Source of the DNA: Rotaria socialis
Lineage: Eukaryota; Rotifera; Eurotatoria; Philodinida; Philodinidae
Direction: 5' to 3'
Assembly: GCA_905331475.1 (NCBI GenBank)
Contig: CAJNYU010000408.1
Coordinates: forward strand, 62,001-126,000
Length of the DNA: 64,000 bases
Part shown: piece after piece, positions 28,536-38,925 of the stretch
Position numbering within the stretch: the first letter of the stretch is position 1
How the letters are laid out: every line of letters begins with the position of its first letter
Position numbers and translations under genes: made by a program
Notes under the pieces: model-generated
Seen by the model: the letters and a program-made list of their open reading frames with translations, nothing else
The model's database searches: none
What the model was told of the DNA's origin: nothing

Positions 28536-30556
28536 ATGGCTGATACAGAAGTAGCAATGCCTAGTATTAGTGGTGTTGCAGGTGTTGATACAGAAATTGA
28601 TTTATATGCAGATGTAGTTGAAAATGAATTGGAAACAGTATGAAACTGTTTTTTTTTTATTGAAAAGAAAATAACAAGTGATTTTTGTTGATATTCTAGG
28701 AAACTGATGATCATTATGGACTTCAAAGTGAACATTTACAGCAAGATGCTGATCTATACGATGATGTTATTACTACACATCCATCTGGAACTGATTTTAC
28801 GGATATAACAAATACAGTCCATCAAAACATTATTAAGAATGATCATTCAATTGGCTTGGGTAATAGTGGGCATTCGTCATCGAATACATATGGTGGAAAA
28901 CGTGTATCACTCTATGTTGGTCAACTTACTTGGGTATGTGAGGGATTGAATTATAAAATTCATGTTTATTTGTTCTCTTATTTCTAGTGGACAACAGATG
29001 GTGATTTAGCTGATGCTATTCATGATCTAGGAATCAACGATTTACTTGAAGTTAAATTTCATGAAAATCGTGTCAATGGTCAATCAAAAGGGTAAGTTTT
29101 CGTATTTGTTTTTTTATTTTGCAATTTTGTCATAATACTCATCTTTCTAGCTTTGCTCTTGTTACTGTTGGTTCTGACACATCATCTCGAGCCTTAAGTG
29201 AAAAATTACCGAAACGAGAAATTCATGGACAAACACCATCTATTTTACCATTTAATAAAAATTCATTAACTTTTCTTGATGGTGCTACTCGTAAAGATGG
29301 ACCTATGGAACCAATGCCATCAATGGGTGCACCACCGCGTACGTTTTATTTTTCTGTTTGCGAATATGAATTAATATTCATATCATGATGTTAAATTTTT
29401 AGTTCGTCCTATGATGCATCCACCAATGGGTCTTACATTACCAATGCATCGTGGTGGTCCTATGGATGGACCCTATCGTTTTCCACCACAAGGACCTGTT
29501 ATGTTACCTGGAGGACCAGGTGGTATGGGCCGTCCACAATTACAAATTGCTCTTGGTCAACGTGGACCTGTACCTGGTGGCCAGATGATTCTTGGACGAA
29601 TGCCAGGTCCACCTCCACCCGTTGGTGTTCATCCACAACAATCTGTTCTTGTTATGCAACAATCACAACGACCTTCTGGACCTCCCGGTAGCAATGGACC
29701 TCCTTTTGCTCGACAACCTATGCGACCTGGAACACCAGGTGATTTAACGAATAAGAAACATTTATTTTCTTATACTCTATTGATCTAATGAATGTTTTTT
29801 TTTATCTTGTTGTTCTAGGCGTACCTGTATCTTCAAGTTCTATGCAAGTTATGCCTGGTCAACATCCACCTAGTTACTATCCCGGTCAACCGGTACAATC
29901 CCAAGGCGTATGTTATTTCTATTTGTAACACAACCACTTTGATAATTATTTTAAAATAATAGGCTCCTCCACATGGTCTTCCTATGTCCGGTCAACCACA
30001 TGCTGACCCATATTATCGTGGTGTTGAAAATCCAGGTAGTATGGTACCTATAAGTGAAGCCGAATTTCAAGAAATCATGGAACGTAATAAAACTGTATCG
30101 AGTAGTGCTATTGCTCGAGCCGTTCAAGATGCATCTGCCGGTAACCATATGCAACATTTATTCTCATGTTTCTAATTAATTCTTTTTTTTTGCGGATAAA
30201 TTAGGTGAATTTGGTACAGCTATTGAAACATTAGTTACAGCTGTGTCACTGATTAGACAATCAAAAATTGCTCATGATGATCGATGTAAAATTTTAATTA
30301 GTAGCCTTCAAGATACTCTTAAAGGTATTGAAGATAAATCTTATGGACAACGGTAAGTTTTAAATCAAATTTTTTATATATAATCGAAATATATTTTCTT
30401 GTCTCTAGCGCACGTCATCGAAGTCGTTCTGGATCACCTCGTGAATCACGTAAGAAACATCGTCATCGTTCCCGTAGTCCACGTGATCGAAATGAATATC
30501 GACGTAGTAGTGAAGATTATGATGGAAAATATAGTCGTGATCATCGGCGACGATGA
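28536..30556 (+). CDS. CPSF6: CPSF6/CFIm68, cleavage factor Im large subunit
   Basis: Pre-mRNA 3'-end processing factor that works with CFIm25 at UGUA sites and sets alternative polyadenylation. Nine exons: 28536-28637, 28700-28933, 28988-29091, 29151-29338, 29403-29738, 29819-29907, 29963-30140, 30205-30352 and 30409-30556, 508 residues (human 551). An acidic N-terminus (DLYADVVENELET) leads to the RRM (about 95-175: SLYVGQLTWWTTDGDL, VKFHENRVNGQSKGFALV, LPKREIHGQTP), then a long Pro/Gly/Met-rich region (about 190-380). A helical stretch typical of this family (ISEAEFQEIMERNKTVSSSAI, IETLVTAVSLIRQSKIAHDDR) is followed by an RS-like tail of Arg-Ser/Arg-His/Asp repeats. Every junction keeps frame. 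CPSF7 is the close alternative; the length and tail favour CPSF6. Confidence 0.94.
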
Positions 30557-32413
30557 AAACTTTTGTTTTTTTCATATTTGTGAACCAAAAGGAAAAAATA
30601 TTCGAAACGAACAAGACATAAAATCTGGTAAGCTGTTGAATAAATTTTCTGTATTCGCTTGTCTGAAAACAATTTTTTTTTCATTTCATCGTTGTGTGTA
30701 TGTGTGAATATTTTTGTTATTCTTAAATCCCCTACTGATGTCTAACGTAGTAAGATGGACATCGTTGCGATTATATTCAATAGAACATTTATACTCTAGT
30801 CATGATATAATTCATAGTCAAATGTTTTGTTTTTTCTATACAACGCCAGTTTTATTTTTATTTTTCTGATGAAAATGGTCAAATAATCGTTTTTGTTATT
30901 TTTTAATGGGCTTTGGATTTTGTTCGAAATTTTGTTTTTACTGTCTCGTTTTTTTATGAATATTAATTGGGACACTCGAATTTCTGCTATGCAATATCCA
31001 TAGTTTTAAAATTTTTGTTTTGTTTTATGTTTCCCAATTGATGATAAATAGTATTTTGATAAGATATAATATTACTATTTTTTATATTCATCAATGTATA
31101 TATATATATATATAAATTAGTAATTTTTCTAAATAATGAATAAATCGTATAATAATAATAATCAATATTATCGAAGAACAGTCAATAGGTTTCTAGAGTT
31201 CGTATCAGATGTTCATTACGGTGCTGCAAGAATGTTTTTCTAAGGATACCAAGACGTGGTTAGGGTTGTTTTTTTATTGCATCGCGATGCACGTCTCTGG
31301 TTAGTATATTACTCTCCATTTGATGAGTTTTGTTCAATAAATGTTGATTGATTTAGAAAACAGTAAGTGTGAAAATAAATTTACGGCTGATCTATTGTTT
31401 TCGTTTTCAAAAAAATTATCGATTGTATATTTATAATTATTTTTATTTTCTAGGTCAATGAAACGATGGTCACTCGTGTTTCTTTTTTTTTTCTTTTATT
31501 GTTCTTGGCTCTACTGTAAAAAATTTCTTTTTCCTCTGGTTTGTTTTTGTTTTGTTTGTTCCTATAACTCACTATGTTGTACTGTTCACACGGATGTTGC
31601 TGTTGTTTTCTACCTTGGTGTTTGTGTATAAATGTAAACGAACAGAAAAATAAAAATTCTTCGATGCAAACAAAAATCATTTTGCTTATTATTCAACTTT
31701 ATAAATGCATATCTCACTATATAAAACCCTAGTTCACGCTATATCATTTTAAGTTGAAAATGTATGAAGAATAGAAATTATTTAACGAGATTTTGAACGT
31801 GTATGACATTTGAAATTATGTTTCATGTTACTATTGACATTTTTCGATACTTTGTACGGCTGTTTTGATGTAATTTTAGTTGTTATGAGATTGTTTGGCA
31901 TGTTATCGTGTGGGACTGTCGATAGATTGTATACGAAATTCGATATATGTGAGCGTTGAATTGGTGCTGATATTTCAAAAAAGAAAATTTAAATAGAAAA
32001 AGCGATGCATAGTAAATTGATGCATACTTCGATCTTGTCTCATTGATTGATCATGCAATGGTTGATATCGATTTAATGCCATCATTTGATTATCAGATAT
32101 TTCTAATGAGAAGATGATTATGGATTCTTTTGAAAATGAAATTTTGACAATAATACCTCTTTCTCGTAGTACGGGAATATGATCAAACATGGCATTGAAC
32201 GCAGGAGATAGTTTGATTCCTTTACTTTGTGTTCTGTTCATAGAAAAATACATAAGTGTAAAATCCTAGAAGAACTATGTATTTCTAAGAATGGTTTAGA
32301 TCATTTTATTCGGAATACATTTTTCAATAAATTGACGATCAATGGAAAAATATAGCTGTCCTTGCAGAAAAACAATCTCAACTGTTTCTCATCATTGAAA
32401 GGATTACATTGTT
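30557..32413. other. 1.9-kb stretch, CPSF6 3' side
   Basis: Probably includes the CPSF6 3' UTR. T-rich, with a (TA) run near 31097-31113. A minus-strand frame at 31975-32253 has no recognisable features and is not called. Confidence 0.5.
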
Positions 32414-32932
32414 CTATACAACATACGCTCTGTTCGAAACATCATCATTGAGATTTATAGATCTAATTTCATGATGAATTTGATTATTTTCTTGACTTCG
32501 TTGTTCTAATCGTTTTTGTCGTCTAATTGAAAAAACAATAGTAATAACAGTACCAATTATAATTCCGACTAGTAAACATGGTAGTCCAACACCTAATGAT
32601 AAAACTAAGTATGCTGATCGTGTAGATTTGCCACTAACAGCTCGTTTTAATCTTGTCTGTAAATGAAACTGTCGTTCAGGATGACATTCATATAGTTGTT
32701 TGTAATCTTTATTTGTTATTGAACATATCGCTATTAAATACTCTAGTTTTCTATCGCATTTATCTATATACATGCTACTTGTATCCGATTCAATAACAAG
32801 TTGATTATGTGTGTTATCAGTCCACGACAAATATTCGTGTTGATGACCCATTGGGTGATCACTATGTGACGAGAAGATTTGAATTTCAAATAAATGTGGA
32901 GTCAAGGAAATGAAACAGATATGCCAAATCAT
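32414..32932 (-). CDS. Predicted single-pass membrane protein, unknown family
   Basis: Single open frame of 172 residues from ATG 32932. The N-terminus is moderately hydrophobic (IWHICFISLTPHLF, possible signal peptide). An ectodomain of about 100 residues with a few cysteines (DKCDRKLEYLIAICS, YECHPE) follows, then a strong membrane helix (about 112-138: YLVLSLGVGLPCLLVGIIIG, then TVITIVFSI) with a basic stop-transfer RRQKRLEQR and a 40-residue cytoplasmic tail ending NRAYVV. The order fits type I topology. No domain recognised. It may be a fragment of a larger receptor, but I see no convincing upstream exon. Confidence 0.5.
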   Translation of the reverse strand: MIWHICFISLTPHLFEIQIFSSHSDHPMGHQHEYLSWTDNTHNQLVIESDTSSMYIDKCDRKLEYLIAICSITNKDYKQLYECHPERQFHLQTRLKRAVSGKSTRSAYLVLSLGVGLPCLLVGIIIGTVITIVFSIRRQKRLEQRSQENNQIHHEIRSINLNDDVSNRAYVV

Positions 32933-33234
32933 AATAGAACTGAAATTGAGACTAACATCATATATCTTTAGAAATTTGAAATACTAAAAAGAAATCTACG
33001 CGCTTTGTACAGTATATTGATTTGACTTTCAAAATTAAAGATGAAATATAAAAATAACACGACTTGAACATTCTGCTAACTGATGAACTACTTTTGAGTC
33101 ACTTATTCAACATTAATCTGATAAATCAAAGAGAAGAAATTCATGGAGATAAGTAAGCTATGTAGCTTTTATTTAAAGAAGAAAACGATATAAAGAGATT
33201 AACAAAATGAAAAAAGATAAACTAATCGCAGCCA

Positions 33235-33732
33235 ACTTAATTGATTTAACAATGTCGTTTCGTGTCCCGGACCCATCAAAGCCGCATACTTTTACGGTCG
33301 CATTTTCATCATAAATGGTCTCATACGGAGCATATTGTTCACGAGGTGAAGGATTTTCATCATTTACAATCGTTTAATAAGCGGAACACAATATTTATCG
33401 TCGAATTCAATTAGGCTATACTAGCATTTATACTTAATTCAACAAGATTTATTTGTTGGCCAACAGTTTGTGGATCAAGCGGAAATTCAGAGTTCATAAG
33501 CGTTCAACCATGTCCACTGTTTCTTCAAGTATAATTTCAGCTCATCTACTAGAGTCTTGTCACGCGGTACACGTTCGCTAATTAATGCAGTGCTAATTTG
33601 TTTGCCATTATTTGTTTCACGAACGCATTTCCTCCCTAGTTTCAATAGTAGATCACCGACAGCGCAACAGCTAATAAATATCAGCACGAATTCCTCCCAT
33701 GATCGATGTGGACGAGATGTTCCGAAATACAT
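33235..33732 (-). pseudogene. Decayed coding stretch, unidentified
   Basis: Minus-strand frame 33732-33487 (81 codons) stops, then coding-like text resumes in another frame (SEFPLDPQTVGQQINLVEL), hits a stop, and resumes again (FDDKYCVPLIKRL; then, shifted, DENPSPREQYAPYETIYDEN and VKVCGFDGSGTRNDIVKSI). The alternation of plausible protein text over at least three frames suggests an old gene with several indels. No family recognised. Splicing could explain part of it, but good GT/AG pairs were not found. Confidence 0.35.
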
Positions 33733-34063
33733 GATTTTCGATATTTTTTAGTTTTTTTCAATGTACTCTTTTACATGGCTTAAGTTGACATGGTTGCTGA
33801 CGATAACATTATGTTTGTTCTCGATGATCTTTATCTTGTTATTATGGTTAACTATCGTGTTTATGAGACCTTCCTCCGTTGAGTCTTAACCATCTGGTTG
33901 CTGTGGTTTATGTTTTTTCACGCACATATTAATCTGTTTAAATGAAAAGAATTATTTTTCATTATAAAAATACGATGAATAGTAACTTATAACGAATGTG
34001 CCCATTGTGATATTTACGTATTGTATTAATGACGTGGTACAAATGAATCTTATAATTATTCCA
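33733..34063. other. Gene-free interval
   Basis: 330 bp, nothing recognised. Confidence 0.5.
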
Positions 34064-34181
34064 TCCCCAGGTCGAACATTCCGGAGATTTCATGGAAGCA
34101 GTATTCCGGTGACCGGATTTATCCGGTTCCTGCCGGAATCGACAGGAACCTGTCAAAACTGGTAGCCGGATACGGTTTCCG
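34064..34181. mobile_element. Truncated relative of the CCCAGGTC MITE
   Basis: Begins CCCCAGGTCG and contains GGAAGCAGTATTCCGG, TTTATCCGG and CCGGATACGG, all shared with or similar to the MITE at 51276-51594. It is cut off at 34181 where the 2.4-kb element starts, and no GACCTGGG end is found after that element. Confidence 0.5.
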
Positions 34182-34413
34182 CACTCTAAAAAAAAAGTTC
34201 TTTACCGAACCGAAAAAGGATCTTCCCTCGGATACACGGGAAGATCCTTTTTTGGTTTCGCAGAAAATGGGCTTCGTACAAACCCTCTTAAAAAAATTCG
34301 AAAAAAAGGTTTCGTAGCAGTGGTTTCGTACAAAACCTTTCAAAAGCAATTCAAAAAGGTTTCGTACAAACTGATTAGCACCAAACCTTCTTCTAATTGT
34401 CCGATCTGCCAAA

Positions 34414-34674
34414 TTTCATTTAATCTTCGGGTGCCGACCGTGGTATGGATACCATTTCCAGTGTTTCTCAAAACCCAAGAATGACATATATTCAAATCAA
34501 TCAAAAGTAAGTGGAAATAATCTATAGAGCAATTTTCTTTTATCGATGTAAACAGTTACTCTATAGACTATGTTCATTTCCCTTTGATTGATTTGAATAT
34601 ATGTCATTCTTGGACTTTGAGAAACACTGGAAATGGTATACATACAGCGGTCGGCACCTGAAGATTGAATGAAG
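34414..34674. repeat. Long hairpin, about 120-nt arms
   Basis: The left arm (34414 to about 34535) and right arm (about 34560 to 34674) are near-perfect reverse complements, sharing AATCTTC.GGTGCCGACCG, ATACCATTTCCAGTG, CAAGAATGACATATATTC and CTATAGAG, with a loop of about 25 nt (TTTTCTTTTATCGATG...). Mismatches are scattered, so this is an old inverted duplication. A transcript of either strand would fold into long dsRNA. Confidence 0.85.
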
Positions 34675-34724
34675 CCCATCGATGATTTTCCTACTTGAAA
34701 CAATCTATAACATAGAAATAGAAA

Positions 34725-34990
34725 AAAATAAGTACAAGGATTTCACAAGTTTAAACTTACCCCTTTAATTCCGCACTTGAATCAACCTACAATAAAAACA
34801 CGAAAAAATGACGAAGTTTCAAAAGGTGAAACTTACCTAAAAACCGCATCCACACATCAACCTACAATAACAATATTAACAAATATAATAAATTCATAAG
34901 ATCAAGCTTACCTAAAATTTCACATACAGATCAACCTAGAACACAAAAATTAAACCAATTTATGAGATTTCATAAAATCAAATTTACCCC
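34725..34990 (-). repeat. Tandem micro-exon-like units
   Basis: Read on the minus strand, four units of about 75 nt each carry AG, then GTTGAT plus about 18 nt, then GTAAG/GTAAA: units near 34790, 34855 and 34935, plus a more diverged one near 35005. Each looks like a micro-exon with its own acceptor and donor. Whether they are spliced is unknown. Confidence 0.45.
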
Positions 34991-35122
34991 GCCATTGCAT
35001 CTTTCCAGGAATCAATAATTAAGCTAAACAAATTGCCCTTATTTTTCCGAACCAAGATTACTTAAAATCTTAATATGAGTGAATCTACAATATAAAGAAC
35101 ATATTAATTAATTTTCAACATA

Positions 35123-35418
35123 TGAACTTATTTACGAATTTTAACTGCAGTTGAAATAAAAAAGCTACCTCTACAGCATTTGGCACTGGGAAGGACCAAT
35201 TTTCTCGCCCATGCGACCTCGACGGGGAAAACTGACCACTTGTTCGGGTTCCTGATCTTCGATAACCTATTGCAAACTTACCTCAGAATTTAGCTCCAAG
35301 TTGAAATAAAAAAGCTACCTCTACAGCTTTTGGCACTGCGAGGGAGCAATTTTCTCCCCCCTGGGAACTCCACGGGGAATACTGACCACATACTCGGGTT
35401 GCTCGACCTCGATACCCT
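35123..35418 (-). repeat. Two tandem 150-bp units, exon-like
   Basis: TTGAAATAAAAAAGCTACC recurs at 35151 and 35301 with about 140 bp of diverged copy after each. On the minus strand each unit reads as acceptor AG, an open segment with GEKIxPSQCQ in common (VVSIPRG... and VVSFPRR... variants), then a donor-like GTAGC. Differences are spread over third and other positions. Could be duplicated exons of a captured or decaying gene. Confidence 0.6.
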
Positions 35419-35984
35419 AAATGAAAGTGTCGTGAAAAGAGAGAAAGCTCTTAAAGTAAGTTAGCCACGACGATGGATTGTTTTGACTTCGGTGCATGGA
35501 TAGGCTGGAATTTTTTAATGTTTTTGGTGGAAGCCTTCTTATAGTGGACCTTATGTAACCCATCTGACGCGAATACTGAAGTCGGCATGATTGAAAGAAA
35601 GGAAGATCACTATCGGCGTGGTGCAGAACCATATACTCTTTGGTGTTTTTATGGGAAATTTATGAAAAAATTTAACGGAACCGTTGTGATTTAGTATGAA
35701 ATGTACGAAACCTTCAAATGACGTTGGAGCCTATGAAGCGTTTTGTTCAAAATGCAGTAAATCGTGTAGCCGACCAAAAAATTGGAAGAGTTCTTGCCCA
35801 AAAATACAGATGCGCAACGATACTATCCGTGGTTTCGTGTAAAATGTACCAAACCATATAGGCATATAGAAACTGTCGAGAAGTTCCGCGCATAAATTAC
35901 GAAAGCTTCGGATTATTAACGAAACTGCCAGTGGCTCCGTATCAAACAGGAGGAACTATTTTTTTGATGAACGAAGTCAACAAT

Positions 35985-36430
35985 GGTTCTGTCGGGATAT
36001 TAGGAAACCTTAGATCATTTATGAGACTATGTTAGGTTTGGTGGATGATGTACGAAACCTTAGTTCATTTTATGAAACTCTGAGGGGTTCCGTACATGAT
36101 CTACGAAGCCTTAGTTCATTTTAGAAGATTATGTTGGGTTCGGTACATGATCTACGAAACCTTAGCTCATCTTACCAAACTATGAAATGTTTGGTAGATG
36201 ATGTACGAAACCTTAGTTCATTTCACGAAACTCTGAGAGGTTCCGTAGATGATCTACAAAACTTTAGTTCATTTTACGAAACTCGGAGAGGTTGCGTACA
36301 TGATCTACGAAGCCTTAGGTCATTTTAGGAAACTCTGAAATGTTCGGTACATGATGTACGAAACCTTAGGTCATTTTACGAAACTCTGAGAGGTTCAGTA
36401 CATGATCTACGAAACCACAAAGCACTTCAC
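35985..36430. repeat. 51-bp tandem repeat, about 8 copies
   Basis: Units such as GGTTCCGTACATGATCTACG followed by AAACCTTAGTTCATTTTACG and AAACTCTGAGA recur every 51-52 bp. Since 51 is a multiple of 3, a plus-strand frame (36131-36328) stays open as a 17-residue repeat (SVHDLRNLSSFYETLRG type). Coding is not claimed. Confidence 0.85.
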
Positions 36431-36605
36431 GGAACTTACAAAAAGTTCCGTCGCAAAATAGCCGAACCCTGTAAAATCTGCTGAACTTAAAAAAGGTTCA
36501 GAAAGAGAACCACGAATCCATTTGCACTCCACGAAACTTAAAAAGGTTCGGTGCAAAAATGCGGAACTTTTAAGGTTTCGTAAAAAACCTATTTTTTTTA
36601 GAGTG

Positions 36606-37650
36606 TAGTTGTAAAGATGAATTCATTTGTCGATTTGGTCGACATTTAGAAAAGTCACGTGCATTAACTGTTAATATCAACCGTACCGAATTCTTACTAT
36701 TAAATCTCAAATAGAAAAATTACATATATTTTTCAATATGGAAAGATTTTTTCATTATTTCATTTAAATCAAGTGACATTTTTGCTTTGATTTTCAGATT
36801 TTTTCAAATGCCAAAAATAGTTTTGCTCGTAGCGAATGAAAATGGAGTATCATTTTTGGATCAACATTATTTTCTCAAGATATATGTTATTCGAAATGAT
36901 ACTGGTCGAGTCTTGGTAAAAAGTGAAACGACGGATTATTTACCAAGAACAGTCAAACTTGATATTGCCGATGAAAATACAAATAATACTGAACAAAACA
37001 AAAATGCTCCTCATGCACCAACAGATAGTAAAACATTATTCCATTTGTCGGCAGAATTATGTCATATGCTCGATGATAAAAAAATAAAAATGATATCAAA
37101 ACATCCGCTTGCAATTACAAACTTGAGTTTAGGTAGATTAATGATTATTAATGTTTCTGGTAAATATAATTTAATTTTTTTTCTAATCTCGTCTGTATTG
37201 TCGTTTTAGAGCCAAAGACATAACGCTCCATGGTCCAGATTCAAAACTGACGAAAACGTTTTTTTGTGAAAACAAACTAGTATTTTGTCATGTTGAAAAA
37301 GAAAAATTTATTTCGTATGTTAAGACAAAGATTTTTTTAAGATTAAAACAATAAAGTTTTTTTTTTGTTCAACTAGTCTTCTAAAAACTATGCAATGAAT
37401 GGTGATAAATATTGAGGTCACGAACGTGCGTATCTTCCATCTACATCAGCTCACACATACATTGGTGATGAGAATGCAATGGTTACTTGTGATAGTCTTA
37501 AAATTAAGATGTAGAATTTGTTAAGCTCCATCCAACTGATAATGGAAGTTCTGTATATATTTTTCTTTTTATAAATAAAATTAATTTAGGTATTTGTGAT
37601 GTGGGTTGCCTTATGACAGAAGGTTCTCGTGATGCAGATGGTTTTTTGTA
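36606..37650 (+). pseudogene. Decayed or fragmentary gene, unidentified
   Basis: Coding-like text begins right at the element's right border (CKDEFICRFGRHLEKSRALT, to a TAG near 36712) and continues after a probable acceptor at 36798 with MPKIVLLVANENGVSFLDQ and RPTVKL-type beta-strand text to LSLGRLMIINVSG (donor about 37159). After about 37203 it goes on with AKDITLHGPDSKLTKTFFCE. From 37400 the text is broken by stops and shifts (GHERAYLPSTSAHTYIGDEN, then VKLHPTDNGSSVYIF, then GICDVGCLMTEGSRDADGFL). Part may be genuine spliced exons. I do not recognise the family. The abrupt start at the element border suggests the element split the gene. Confidence 0.4.
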
Positions 37651-37692
37651 AATAGGTTTTTTTATCGTTGACATTTAAATTTTATATTATAA

Positions 37693-38334
37693 TCATAATG
37701 ATATTCCATTCGAATTTTTTTTTCTGTTCAATAAATTTAATAGAAAATGTTTTTTAATTAATTTTTCATGAAGTTCATTTACTAACTGACGAATATCATC
37801 ATTACGTAATTCATAACAACATAATAAACATGTATGAGAATCTTCCGGACATAAATTACATATCGTTTTTATTAATTGATCAAATTCAATTGAATGATAT
37901 ACACAATTAGCAACAATAAAAAAATCAAGATTTTGAAAATCATCATCTTTTTCATTTAAATCATCAGCCAAAAATAATGTTTTAGATTGAGCTTTTCCTG
38001 TAAGTACATGCTGATTTTTTTATATTATAATTTATTAATTCAAGATATTTTTCTCGATCAGTTAAAGTAACATTTCCACCTAATGCACAAAGTTGTAACC
38101 CAACAATACCAGTTCCACTACCAATTTCAACAATTTGTTTTATTTTTAAATTGATTAAACATATGATCATAGCAATATTCAGCTAAACATATTGTAGATT
38201 CCCAACACCAACTACCAACTGAACCGACTTTTGTTTGATAAATTTCAAGTGACTCATTATTTTCATTAAGAAGTGTTGTTAAAGGAAATAAATGACTTTG
38301 AAATATATTTAAATAACAAATTTTTAGTTTGGCC
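37693..38334 (-). pseudogene. VCPKMT: VCP-lysine methyltransferase (METTL21D)-like, two +1 frameshifts
   Basis: METTL21-family SAM-dependent protein lysine methyltransferase. From ATG 38334: LEIYQTKVGSVGSWCWESTI, CLAEYC; then SAM-binding QIVEIGSGTGIVGLQLCALG, VTLTDREKYLELINYNIKK; TGKAQSKTLFLADDLNE; and DFFIVANCVYHSIEFDQLI, CLLCCYELR, matching the DFILMADCIYYEE...CCYEQR region of VCPKMT. The three blocks are in different frames: one extra base near 38131-38140 (ACAAATTG run) and one near 38000-38012 (TGTACTTACA). Introns do not resolve the first. A mini-intron could bridge the second only by deleting conserved TGKAQSK text. Probably a pseudogene; two assembly indels are the alternative. Confidence 0.75.
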
Positions 38335-38925
38335 ATGATTGATTGTCCTTGGATCAGATGGAAAAACAGCAATCTTGGAAGAATATGGCTTTGTTTCCGT
38401 TTCCTTTTCTCCAATCATCTGCAATAGCAAGAAACAAGATGACATAACTCCTAACTCATGAACTCATGCGCATTATGTAAAAAGCATAAGTTTTCCCTAT
38501 AAGAACTGGCACGATAGATTCATCTTTACAATCAATCAAAAAATGTTTTCCACATTCTTCAATATTTTATTTCAAACAAAATATAAAAAACGTCCCTAAA
38601 GGATAAAAAAAAATTGGTACTATCTTTTTCCTTATCATTGAAAATATTCTTTCAATGTTTAAACACAAAAAAATTAAATAAAAAATCTCAATATGGGATT
38701 GATTCCATCTTCCAGCTATATTGTGCTAATTGGGTTGACAAATCTTCCTCGATATCTACTAAATAAAGACAAGGAATCAAATTTTAATCAAAATAAATAT
38801 TTCGTACTGTCTTGAGTGGTTGAACATACCTTCTTAATAAACAAAACTCAGTATCTGCCGTTGTGACAGTTTTTTAAAGTTTATTAGCGAAATTGAATCA
38901 TATAGTTTCAGCTAAATTAACTAGT
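38335..38925. other. Gene-free or too decayed to read
   Basis: May hold more upstream dynein pseudogene sequence, but no motif could be read. Confidence 0.4.

Larger units (their letters stand above)
34182..36605. mobile_element. 2.4-kb repeat-rich element with inverted ends
   Basis: Left end CACTCTAAAAAAAAA followed by GTTCTTTACCGAACC; right end, read on the opposite strand, CACTCTAAAAAAAAT followed by AGGTTTTTTACGAAACC. The interior is full of short GGTTTCGTA/TACGAAACC words in both orientations. It also holds a 15-bp-stem hairpin at 34213-34252, a 261-bp hairpin, two 150-bp exon-like units and a 51-bp minisatellite. No transposase frame is visible. No clear target-site duplication: the left flank is GGTTTCCG, the right flank TAGTTGTA. 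Best described as a non-autonomous foldback-like element; a Helitron is not supported. Confidence 0.55.

Noticed and set aside
31975-32253. 92-codon minus-strand frame
   Set aside because: No motif, no splice link to the membrane-protein gene, ordinary base composition.
36131-36328. Plus-strand 17-residue repeat protein
   Set aside because: Open only because the minisatellite unit (51 bp) is a multiple of three; no start context or domain.
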